Below, one piece after another: positions 15,697 to 22,771 of a DNA stretch of 22,856 bases. Made by a program: the position numbers and the translations under genes. Numbering within the stretch: position 1 is the first letter of the stretch; each line of letters begins with the position of its first letter. The DNA lies in NCBI GenBank assembly GCA_023415655.1, contig JAEZKD010000006.1, positions 1 through 22,856 of the forward strand, given 5' to 3'. The notes under the pieces are model-generated. The model was not told the DNA's origin. It made no database searches and saw only the letters and a program-made list of their open reading frames with translations. The DNA comes from Bacillota bacterium (GTDB lineage: Bacteria; Bacillota; Clostridia; Lachnospirales; Lachnospiraceae).

Positions 15697-15777
15697 CTTA
15701 GGAAGGTGTATCTGAAAGAGTTTAGGAAGGCGTATCTGAAAGAGTTCAGGAAGGAAGTTTCTGGAAAGCTGAGGAAG
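15697..15777 (+). repeat. 24-bp direct repeats between fruK and ptsI
   Basis: Units start at 15697, 15721 and 15745, and a partial fourth starts at 15769. The first two units differ at two bases (core TTAGGAAGG.GTATCTGAAAGAG), the third is degenerate, and the last keeps only GAGGAAG. The repeats end just before the ptsI ribosome binding site. The frame through them is open to a TAA at 15783 but has no ATG start or ribosome binding site. Confidence 0.75.
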
Positions 15778-15797
15778 TCACAGTAAGGAGGTAGACG

Positions 15798-17486
15798 ATG
15801 CCAAAAGGAATTGGAGGATCTAAGGGGATTGGAATTGGCAATGCCATTGTACTAAAAGAAGAAGCTCTGGATTTTACTAAGTCCAAGGTAACGGATCCAA
15901 AAGGTGAAATTATTCGATTTCAGTCAGCAAAAGAATCATTTGTTGAGGCTACAACACAGTTAATTCATCAGGTGAAACTTAAGGTTGGTGAATCAGAGGC
16001 TTTCATTTTGCAAGCTCAGATTGTAATACTGTCTGACCCAATGTTAAATAATGAGATCGAAAAACTTATCAACGAGAATTGTTGCGCTGAAGAGGCGGTC
16101 ACCAAGGTGTGTGATCAATTTATTGCAGTATTTCATGCTATGGAAGATGATAGGATGCGTCAACGTGCAACGGATATTGAAGATATCAAAAAGCGTTTAC
16201 TTCAGATTCTATTACACGTAGAGGACATTAATATCCGCGATTTCCCTAAGGGAACGATCTTGGTTGTAAAGGAATTAACTCCATCAATGACTGCTCGTAT
16301 GAAGAAAGAAAACATTGCGGGGATTGTAACAGAAACAGGGGGTGTCACCTCTCATTCAGCTATCTTGGCTCGAGCCTTATCTATTCCAGCTGTATTGAGC
16401 GTTACTCAAATTACCGCACTGGTTGAGAACGGTATGCAGCTCATTATTGATGGGGAACGAGGGACAGTACTTATGAATCCTTCTGTTGAGCAATTACAGG
16501 AATATGAACTTCTTATGAGGAGACTTCAGATAGAACAAGAATCATTAAAATCATATCTTGGTGAAAAAACTTTAACGGCAGATCATCAAGAGGTAAAGCT
16601 CTTTGCTAATATTAGTAAGGTGGAAGAGATTTTACAAGTAATTGAGAAGGATGGAGAAGGAATTGGTTTGTTTCGTACTGAGTTCTTATTTATGGATCGA
16701 AACGAACTTCCAACGGAGGAGGAACAGTTCCTAGCTTATCAGAAGGTACTAAAAGCAATGAACGGGAAGACTGTTGTCATTCGTACTATGGACATTGGCG
16801 GAGATAAAGAGATTCCATACTTAAAGCTAGAAAAGGAGGAAAATCCATTTCTAGGGTATCGAGGGATTCGATACTGTCTGGATCATAAAGACATTTTTAA
16901 AATACAGTTACGTGCACTATTGCGTGCTTCGATCTTTGGTGACTTAAAGCTATTATTACCTATGGTGACTAGTGTTGAGGAAGTTCGTAAGATGAAGGAG
17001 ATTTTACATGAATGTGAACAAGAACTACAAAAGGATGGAATCTCATATCAAGAGGTTTTCGTGGGTGCTATGATAGAGACACCAGCAGCTTGCCAAATTG
17101 CAGACCTTTTAGCAAAGGAAGTAGACTTTTTTAGTATTGGAACGAATGACTTGATACAATATACGATGGCAGCGGATCGAGGGAATGCAAAGGTTTCTCA
17201 CCTGTATTCTGTGTATCAGCCAGCGGTACTGCGATCGATACGACATATCATCGCATGTGCAAAAGCAGAAAAGATTACAGTTGGAATGTGTGGGGAGGCT
17301 GCAGCAGATCCAAATCTAATACCGATGCTGTTAGCATTTGGATTGGATGAATTCAGTGTTAGTCCAGCTTCCATCCTTTCTGTACGTAAAGTCATAAGTC
17401 AAACTAAGGTAGTTGATGCGTGGAATCAAGCAAAAAAGATGTTAGAAGCTTCGACACTGGATGAAGTCATTAACATTCAATTTTGA
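15798..17486 (+). CDS. ptsI: PTS Enzyme I (phosphoenolpyruvate-protein phosphotransferase)
   Basis: A 562-residue cytoplasmic enzyme, slightly shorter than the usual 570-575. The N-terminal domain starts GGSKGIGIGNAIVLKEE. The phosphohistidine is H186 in GGVTSHSAILARALSIPAV. The PEP-binding barrel carries GIGLFRTEFLFMDR, IRTMDIGGDKE, FLGYRGIRYCLD, and FFSIGTNDLIQYTMAADR, with the catalytic Cys C498 in GMCGEAA. It takes phosphate from PEP and passes it to HPr. It lies 177 bases downstream of fruK, with no terminator seen between, so they are probably co-transcribed. No ptsH or EII gene lies in the window. ATG 15798 has AAGGAGG upstream. Confidence 0.96.
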   Translation: MPKGIGGSKGIGIGNAIVLKEEALDFTKSKVTDPKGEIIRFQSAKESFVEATTQLIHQVKLKVGESEAFILQAQIVILSDPMLNNEIEKLINENCCAEEAVTKVCDQFIAVFHAMEDDRMRQRATDIEDIKKRLLQILLHVEDINIRDFPKGTILVVKELTPSMTARMKKENIAGIVTETGGVTSHSAILARALSIPAVLSVTQITALVENGMQLIIDGERGTVLMNPSVEQLQEYELLMRRLQIEQESLKSYLGEKTLTADHQEVKLFANISKVEEILQVIEKDGEGIGLFRTEFLFMDRNELPTEEEQFLAYQKVLKAMNGKTVVIRTMDIGGDKEIPYLKLEKEENPFLGYRGIRYCLDHKDIFKIQLRALLRASIFGDLKLLLPMVTSVEEVRKMKEILHECEQELQKDGISYQEVFVGAMIETPAACQIADLLAKEVDFFSIGTNDLIQYTMAADRGNAKVSHLYSVYQPAVLRSIRHIIACAKAEKITVGMCGEAAADPNLIPMLLAFGLDEFSVSPASILSVRKVISQTKVVDAWNQAKKMLEASTLDEVINIQF

Positions 17487-17488
17487 AA

Positions 17489-17518
17489 TTGTCTTATCAC
17501 GTTTCGTTATGATATGAT
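17489..17518 (+). promoter_or_regulatory. Promoter upstream of the aldehyde dehydrogenase gene
   Basis: TTGTCT at 17489-17494 is 18 bases from TATGAT at 17513-17518, with TGA before the -10 (extended -10). It starts two bases after the ptsI stop. Transcription would begin near 17525. Confidence 0.5.
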
Positions 17519-17589
17519 AGAATTGGAATCAATGAAAAATAAAGAACTTAATGTTCTGCAATAGAATTGACTGGAAGGTGTGTAAAGAT

Positions 17590-18969
17590 ATGATTGGAAA
17601 TGAGATTGGGCGTATCGTGCAAAGACAGAGAGATTACTTTGAAAGTGGAGCTACTAAGGATATAGCTACGAGACTTTTGGCCCTGCAAAGGCTTGAGAAA
17701 GCAATAAAAAAGCAGGAAAAAGAAATTCAAGAGGCATTGCATCTTGATTTACACAAATCGCCGATGGAAAGTTATATGACTGAGATTGGAATGACCTTAG
17801 CGGAAATCACCTTTGTGAAGAAGCATTTGAAAAGTTGGGCCAAGGATCAAAAAATACTGACTCCAATTGCTCAATTTCCTGCAAGGAGTTTTATTAAGTC
17901 GGAACCTTATGGTGTTGCGTTGATCATGTCACCATGGAATTATCCATTTTTGTTGTGTATGGATCCTTTGATAGGTGCAATTGCAGCAGGAAATTGTTGC
18001 ATACTTAAACCCTCCAATTATTCACCGAAAACCTCTGCAATGATTAGCAAATTGATACGAGAGTGTTTTGTGGAGGAATACGTAACCGTAGTAGAAGGTG
18101 GAAGGGAAGAAAATGCAGCTCTTTTAGAAGAGAGATTTGATTATATTTTCTTTACTGGAGGAGTTACGGTTGGTAAGCTTGTTATGGAAAAAGCAGCAAG
18201 GCATTTGACTCCAGTAACGTTAGAGCTTGGTGGAAAAAGTCCTTGCATCATTGAAAAGAGTGCGAATGTTAAACTTGCCGCAAAACGCATTGTTTTTGGT
18301 AAGTTCTTAAATTCTGGGCAAACCTGTGTTGCTCCAGATTATGTATTAGTGCAAGAAGAGGTTTTGGAAGAGTTTCTTCGCTATGCAACCTTGTATACAA
18401 AAAAAATGCTGGGTGAACATCCATTGAACAATCAGAACTATCCAAAGATCATCAATGAAAAGCATTACCATAGAGTTCTTAACTTAATCGAGCCAGATAA
18501 GGTAGTCTTTGGTGGTAAAGGGAATGACGAAAGTTTACAAATCGAACCTACTATAATGCGTGACATAACAGCCAATTCCCCAGTGATGCAGGAAGAAATC
18601 TTTGGACCGATACTACCAGTGCTAAGTTTTAAGACATTAAAGGAAGCAGAACGTTTTGTAATCGATCGACCAAAACCTTTGGCATGCTATTTATTTACTC
18701 AAAATAAAGCAGCAGAAAAGCATATGCTAGAGCATCTAAGTTTTGGAGGTGGTTGTATCAATGATACGATCATCCATCTTGCGAGCTCTCGTTTAGGCTT
18801 TGGTGGTGTTGGTGCGAGTGGTATGGGAAACTATCATGGCAAATTTAGCTTTGATACCTTTTCACATAAAAAAAGTATTGTGAAAAAGTATAATTGGTTG
18901 GATCTACCTTTCCGCTATCATCCATATACCAGTTGGAAAGAGAAATTGGTGCGGATGTTTTTAAGGTAA
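17590..18969 (+). CDS. Class 3 aldehyde dehydrogenase (NAD(P)-dependent)
   Basis: A 459-residue enzyme of the ALDH3 type. It has VALIMSPWNYPFLL (cofactor site), AAGNCCILKPSNYSP, FTGGVTVGKLVMEKAA, the general base E212 in LELGGKSP, and the nucleophile C246 in NSGQTCVAPDYVLV. Both positions match mammalian ALDH3 (about E209 and C243). The end SFGGGCINDTIIHLAS and GVGASGMGNYHGKFSFDTFSHKKS is typical of the family, which oxidises medium and long-chain aliphatic aldehydes to acids. I start it at ATG 17590 because GGAAGG (17573-17578) is 11 bases upstream; an ATG at 17551 would add 13 residues without a ribosome binding site. The U32 pair follows 62 bases downstream with no terminator, so a shared transcript is likely. 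Confidence 0.9.
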   Translation: MIGNEIGRIVQRQRDYFESGATKDIATRLLALQRLEKAIKKQEKEIQEALHLDLHKSPMESYMTEIGMTLAEITFVKKHLKSWAKDQKILTPIAQFPARSFIKSEPYGVALIMSPWNYPFLLCMDPLIGAIAAGNCCILKPSNYSPKTSAMISKLIRECFVEEYVTVVEGGREENAALLEERFDYIFFTGGVTVGKLVMEKAARHLTPVTLELGGKSPCIIEKSANVKLAAKRIVFGKFLNSGQTCVAPDYVLVQEEVLEEFLRYATLYTKKMLGEHPLNNQNYPKIINEKHYHRVLNLIEPDKVVFGGKGNDESLQIEPTIMRDITANSPVMQEEIFGPILPVLSFKTLKEAERFVIDRPKPLACYLFTQNKAAEKHMLEHLSFGGGCINDTIIHLASSRLGFGGVGASGMGNYHGKFSFDTFSHKKSIVKKYNWLDLPFRYHPYTSWKEKLVRMFLR

Positions 18970-19031
18970 GGTGCATAGGATGGATTCTTTTGGATATGAT
19001 TAATATAGATTATATTCAAGGAGTGATAACA

Positions 19032-19892
19032 ATGCATAAAGTTCCATGTCTTAATTTAGCTGAGGTCATGAATGGAATCTATGAAAAAGATGGTACCCTT
19101 TTAATTGCTTTTAAAGATATATTAAAGGAGAGCGGATATACGAGATTCTCAAGAATCTATATCGGCTCTTCTTTTTGCACCCCTTATTTTCTACATCTAA
19201 ATGAAGCACTCATTAAAGCTCTTTGCCTTCTGTGTGAAAAAGAGCGAATTAAATACACGCTTGTTGTTCCAATGTTTACACAACGCTATCTTGAACAGGG
19301 GAAGCAATTGATACAAAAGATTGTTGAGCTTTCTAATGGTTATCTCGATGAGATCACTGTAAATGATTATGGTATGATGGAATACATTCACAGCAATTAT
19401 AAGCAGAGAATCAATCTAGGACGATTATTTGCAAAGGACTATCGAGAAAAACGATATGGCATCTATTTTTCGATGACGATTAAACCGAAAATATTTAATT
19501 CCATCATGAAGGAATTTGTAAGACGATATCAGATTTATGGCTTAGAATTAGACCTAACAAGTCAAAAAATTGACTTAGAGGAAGCATTTGAGAATCTAGT
19601 GGTTGGATTTCATTATCCTTACTGCTATCAGACGGTGGGGAATATCTGTGAGATTGGTTCCACAAACCTTCCACTCGAGCAAAAATTTCGCGCAAATCAT
19701 AAGTGTGAGATGGAATGTGAGCATCAGATCATACACTATGAAGCTGCCGAAGGTGGACACTATATCAAACATGGCAGAGCAGTATTTTTTGAGAATAAGG
19801 ATTGTGAAATCATTCATGGAAATGAGATCCGTTTGATTTATGCACCAAAATATATGGAGGAAAGCTATGGACATATTAGTACCCTTAAATAA
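19032..19892 (+). CDS. U32-family protein, UbiV-like
   Basis: A 286-residue protein that I place in the U32 family by comparison from memory with E. coli UbiV (about 292 residues). RIYIGSSFC (C49) matches the first strand and its UbiV cysteine, EITVNDYGMMEYI matches the mid-barrel strand, and INLGRLFAKDY the next strand. Further cysteines are C198, C206, C225 and C229, with CEMEC giving the CxxxC spacing of UbiV. C49, one of C198/C206, C225 and C229 could bind a [4Fe-4S] cluster. It overlaps the next U32 gene by 26 bases, suggesting translational coupling and a complex. ATG 19032 has AAGGAG eight bases upstream; the frame is open back to 18894 inside the dehydrogenase gene, but that part is not expected to be used. 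Substrate unknown. Confidence 0.65.
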   Translation: MHKVPCLNLAEVMNGIYEKDGTLLIAFKDILKESGYTRFSRIYIGSSFCTPYFLHLNEALIKALCLLCEKERIKYTLVVPMFTQRYLEQGKQLIQKIVELSNGYLDEITVNDYGMMEYIHSNYKQRINLGRLFAKDYREKRYGIYFSMTIKPKIFNSIMKEFVRRYQIYGLELDLTSQKIDLEEAFENLVVGFHYPYCYQTVGNICEIGSTNLPLEQKFRANHKCEMECEHQIIHYEAAEGGHYIKHGRAVFFENKDCEIIHGNEIRLIYAPKYMEESYGHISTLK

Positions 19893-20826
19893 TACGCAGC
19901 ACTTAAAGGATTATATTGAAAGTGGGGCTAGAGAGTTCTATCTAGGCTTCTATGATAAAGCATGGCATGATCGATTTGGGGAGTACGCAGATATTAATCG
20001 ACTTACTGGCTTCAAGGAAGTTGCTAATCCTTATAGTTTTGAGGATATCTTAGCGCTTATTACTAGCCCTAGAGGTGAGGATTATAAAATCTATATTACC
20101 TTTAATTCTAGCATGTACTCGGAGGAACAGTTGGAGTATCTGAAAGGTTATCTGGAACGATTGAAGGATGTGGGTTGTGATGGAGTGATTGTCTCTTGTA
20201 TTGAATTAGTAAAAATTGCATCTGAAATAGGTCTCTTTTGCGTCATCAGTACCATTGCCGGTGTGTACAATAGCGATACTGCAAAATTCTACATTGAGCA
20301 TGGTGCCGATCGTATTATATTACCAAGGGATATGTCAGTGAATGAAATTGAAGCAGTTGTAAAAGCATGCCCAGAAGTAGAATATGAGGTGTTTATGATG
20401 AGAAATGGATGTGTATTCTCAGACTCGAATTGCCTTGGATTCCATCGCAGAGAATTGAATGCGGTATGCTCTGCGCTTGGTCATGCAGAACGTAATGTAA
20501 AGCTTCGTCAAGATAACTTTAAAGCAAGGCATGATGCAGAGTGGAACAATCAGCAGTTTACCGAGCAATTTCATACGATTTCGTGTGGCTTATGTGCGAT
20601 TTACCGTTTTGTAAAATTAGGAATCACGGCGGGTAAGATTGTTGGGCGCTCGGATGAGTGGGAAAATATATGTAATGATATCATGCTGATGCATAAAAAT
20701 ATTGAGATTGCAAAAACCTGTCATTCCAATGAAGAGTACTTAGAACGAATGATATTCCCAAGGGGAAGACGTGAAGTGTGTAAGAAAGGAATGTCATGTT
20801 ATTATCCAGAGATTCGATTTGAATGA
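19867..20826 (+). CDS. U32-family protein (annotated as peptidase U32), UbiU-like
   Basis: A 319-residue TIM-barrel U32 protein. It starts MDILVPLNNTQHLKDYIESGAREFYLGF, as in the family, and has EYEVFMMRNGCVFSDSNCLGFHR, equal to the U32 signature region EVFAFGSLCIMSEGRC of E. coli UbiU. Cysteines C182, C189, C201 and C240 (with C243) follow the C-x6-C-xn-C-xn-C order of UbiU's [4Fe-4S] ligands, and C305/C311 lie near the end. U32 proteins once called collagenases are now known to include oxygen-independent hydroxylases (UbiU/UbiV, RlhA, TrhP), so a proteolytic role should not be assumed. I start it at ATG 19867, six bases after GGAGG; an in-frame ATG at 19840 lacks that site. Its start is inside the UbiV-like gene. 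No terminator follows, and the serS promoter begins 17 bases after the stop. Confidence 0.85.
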   Translation: MDILVPLNNTQHLKDYIESGAREFYLGFYDKAWHDRFGEYADINRLTGFKEVANPYSFEDILALITSPRGEDYKIYITFNSSMYSEEQLEYLKGYLERLKDVGCDGVIVSCIELVKIASEIGLFCVISTIAGVYNSDTAKFYIEHGADRIILPRDMSVNEIEAVVKACPEVEYEVFMMRNGCVFSDSNCLGFHRRELNAVCSALGHAERNVKLRQDNFKARHDAEWNNQQFTEQFHTISCGLCAIYRFVKLGITAGKIVGRSDEWENICNDIMLMHKNIEIAKTCHSNEEYLERMIFPRGRREVCKKGMSCYYPEIRFE

Positions 20827-20842
20827 GCTTAACAACTTTTTC

Positions 20843-20871
20843 TTGCAAAATATACAAAAACGATATATAAT
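20843..20871 (+). promoter_or_regulatory. Promoter of the serS T-box leader
   Basis: TTGCAA at 20843-20848 is 17 bases from a perfect TATAAT at 20866-20871. Transcription would begin near 20878, just ahead of the T-box Stem I. Confidence 0.68.
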
Positions 20872-20877
20872 GAGCAC

Positions 20878-21106
20878 AAATATTTCAGTGATGATAAAAG
20901 CTACGATTTTAATGTTTTTTCAGAGAGTCGGTGGTTGGTGTGAACCGATAAAACAAGAAATCTTTCCACTTTTGGAGCTGTCGATGAAAGTCGAAGGGTA
21001 GTATCCTTTATCGTACTAGTTGAGTGGTCGATTCTAATCGACAATTTGGGTGGCAACGCGGAGTCCTTTCGTCCCATGTTCATACATGAGGTGAAGGGGT
21101 TTTTTA
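20878..21106 (+). promoter_or_regulatory. T-box leader for serS, specifier UCC
   Basis: The Stem I apical motif CAGAGAGTCGGTGGTTGGTGTGA is clear. Below it, GATTTT-AAT-GTTTT pairs with AAAAC-AA-GAAATC, and AAAAG pairs with CTTTT. The specifier loop between them reads TTTCCA, giving codon UCC at 20965-20967 (serine) followed by the usual purine A. The antiterminator T-box is TGGGTGGCAACGCGG (21047-21061). Its UGGC would pair with the GCCA end of uncharged tRNA-Ser, whose discriminator base is G. Uncharged tRNA-Ser therefore promotes readthrough into serS. An extra hairpin, GTCGATT/AATCGAC (21027-21042), precedes the T-box. Confidence 0.93.
21064..21106 (+). terminator. T-box-controlled terminator upstream of serS
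   Basis: 16 positions (21064-21079 with 21084-21099) pair with one mismatch and some G-U pairs around the loop TCAT, followed by seven T residues. The stem lies directly 3' of the T-box bulge sequence and competes with the antiterminator. Confidence 0.88.
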
Positions 21107-21124
21107 TTTTCAGGAGTTTGTGAG

Positions 21125-21412
21125 GTCAAAAGCATGTGATTTCGACTGTGATAGCATATGGAACAAAAATGCAATTGATTTGTTCCGATGTACAGGAATA
21201 AGACGTTCTAAGTATCCCGGATGAGGTGTGATTACGCAAACGGCTTATATTCGCCATCCATGGCTCAGATAAGCCTTGTTTCGACGTCCTGTCGAAACAT
21301 TGCTAGGTTGGTGAACGGGATACTAAGAACGTCTAATTCCTTTCCATAGTCACAAATCAATTTGTATTTTTGTCCCATATGCCAATATCATTTGTTAACA
21401 CATGCTTTTGAC
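21125..21412. repeat. 288-bp imperfect palindrome with structured head, in the serS leader
   Basis: The termini are perfect 14-bp inverted repeats (GTCAAAAGCATGTG at 21125-21138 against its complement at 21399-21412). Internally, 21154-21219 pairs with 21316-21382, about 57 of 67 aligned positions by hand. The 96-base head holds two further hairpins: GGCTTAT/ATAAGCC (21242-21248 with 21269-21275), around the palindrome GCCATCCATGGC, and TGTTTCGAC/GTCGAAACA (21277-21285 with 21291-21299), loop GTCCT. There is no usable reading frame. It could be a miniature inverted-repeat element or a large structured RNA, as it is transcribed whenever the T-box reads through. No direct flanking duplication was recognised. 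Confidence 0.85.
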
Positions 21413-21493
21413 GCATAATCTTAGAAATAATAAAACCCTAAGCCTAAAATATTTGGAAAAGGTGTACTAAGCACCGATGAAGGAGGAATTGAT

Positions 21494-22771
21494 ATGTTAG
21501 ATTTAAAATTTGTTAGAGAGAATCCAGACATTGTTAAGCAGAACATTAAGAATAAGTTCCAGGATCATAAGCTTTCCTTAGTGGATGAAGTGATTGAGCT
21601 TGATCTTGAAAGCAGAGCTGTAAAAGGTGAAGCGGATAACTTAAGAGCTGATCGTAACAGAATCAGTAAGTTGATTGGTGGTTTGATGGCTCAGGGTAAG
21701 AAAGAAGAAGCTGAGGAAATGAAGGTAAAGGTTACTCAGGAGTCTGACCGTCTTGCAGAGTTAGAAGCGAAAGAAAATGAGTTACAGGAAAAAATCACGA
21801 AGATTATGATGACAATTCCAAACATTATCGATCCAAGTGTACCAATTGGCAAGGATGATAGTGAGAATGTGGAAGTACAACGCTATGGTGAGCCTAAGGT
21901 TCCTGAGTTTGAGATTCCATACCATGCAGAGATTATGGAGAAATTCAATGGTCTTGATTTAGATTCTGCTCGTAAGGTTGCAGGTAATGGTTTCTATTAT
22001 TTGATGGGTGACATTGCTAGATTACATTCTGCAGTGATTTCTTATGCAAGAGATTTTATGATTGAGAGAGGATTCACTTACTGTATCCCTCCATTTATGA
22101 TTCGTAGCGACGTAGTGACTGGCGTTATGAGTTTTGGAGAAATGGATTCCATGATGTATAAGATTGAAGGGGAAGACCTTTACTTAATCGGTACCTCCGA
22201 ACATTCCATGATTGGTAAATTCATTGATACAATCAATAAGGAAGAAGAGCTTCCATACACCTTAACAAGCTATTCTCCATGCTTTAGAAAAGAAAAAGGT
22301 GCTCACGGAATTGAAGAACGTGGTGTATACCGTATTCATCAGTTTGAAAAGCAGGAAATGATCGTTGTATGTAAACCAGAAGAAAGCCCAATGTGGTTTG
22401 AGAAGTTATGGCAGAATACCGTAGATTTATTCCGTTCTCTTGATATTCCAGTTCGTACGCTTGAGTGCTGTTCTGGTGATCTTGCAGACTTAAAGGTGAA
22501 ATCCGTGGACGTTGAAGCTTGGTCTCCAAGACAGCAGAAGTACTTTGAGGTAGGAAGCTGCTCTAACTTAGGAGATGCTCAGGCACGTAGACTTAAGATT
22601 CGTGTAGTTGGTGAAGGCGGTAAATACTTCGCTCATACACTTAACAATACTGTAGTTGCTCCTCCACGTATGCTGATTGCATTCCTTGAGAATAACTTAA
22701 ATGCAGATGGAAGCGTAAATATTCCAAAAGCTCTTCAACCATACATGGGTGGTAAAGAAGTGATCCGCTAA
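21494..22771 (+). CDS. serS: Seryl-tRNA synthetase
   Basis: A 425-residue class II synthetase. The N-terminal antiparallel coiled coil that grips the long variable arm of tRNA-Ser spans about residues 25-105 (LESRAVKGEADNLRADRN, then EEAEEMKVKVTQESDRLAELEAKENELQEK). The catalytic core has LIGTSEHSMIG, motif 2 CFRKEKGAHGIEERGVYRIHQFEKQEM, and motif 3 around HTLNNTVVAPPRMLIAFLENN. It charges tRNA-Ser with serine. Motif 3 differs from the common bacterial form (LNGSGLAVGRTLVA), but I recall this version as usual for Lachnospiraceae SerRS, so it need not be a second copy. Expression is governed by the T-box upstream. ATG 21494 follows AAGGAGG. The translation start is about 390 bases from the T-box terminator, with the palindrome between. 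Confidence 0.95.
   Translation: MLDLKFVRENPDIVKQNIKNKFQDHKLSLVDEVIELDLESRAVKGEADNLRADRNRISKLIGGLMAQGKKEEAEEMKVKVTQESDRLAELEAKENELQEKITKIMMTIPNIIDPSVPIGKDDSENVEVQRYGEPKVPEFEIPYHAEIMEKFNGLDLDSARKVAGNGFYYLMGDIARLHSAVISYARDFMIERGFTYCIPPFMIRSDVVTGVMSFGEMDSMMYKIEGEDLYLIGTSEHSMIGKFIDTINKEEELPYTLTSYSPCFRKEKGAHGIEERGVYRIHQFEKQEMIVVCKPEESPMWFEKLWQNTVDLFRSLDIPVRTLECCSGDLADLKVKSVDVEAWSPRQQKYFEVGSCSNLGDAQARRLKIRVVGEGGKYFAHTLNNTVVAPPRMLIAFLENNLNADGSVNIPKALQPYMGGKEVIR

Noticed and set aside
15697..15777. CRISPR-like array between fruK and ptsI
   Set aside because: The 24-bp units are directly adjacent with no spacers and no cas genes are present, so this is a simple tandem repeat.
19867..20826. Collagenase-type protease
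   Set aside because: The historical U32 peptidase label lacks protease catalytic residues here. The conserved cysteines fit the iron-sulfur hydroxylase branch better.
20771..21001. Plus-strand open frame of 76 codons spanning the end of the U32 gene and the start of the T-box
   Set aside because: It runs across the serS promoter and structured RNA, and its translation shows no protein-like features.
21125..21412. Insertion sequence with a transposase
   Set aside because: No reading frame of useful size exists within the palindrome, and no flanking direct repeat was recognised, so only a non-autonomous element or an RNA is possible.
21494..22771. Second, resistance-type seryl-tRNA synthetase
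   Set aside because: Motif 3 differs from the common bacterial form, but the T-box control and sequence resemble the ordinary Lachnospiraceae SerRS as I recall it. Nothing nearby suggests an antibiotic gene cluster.
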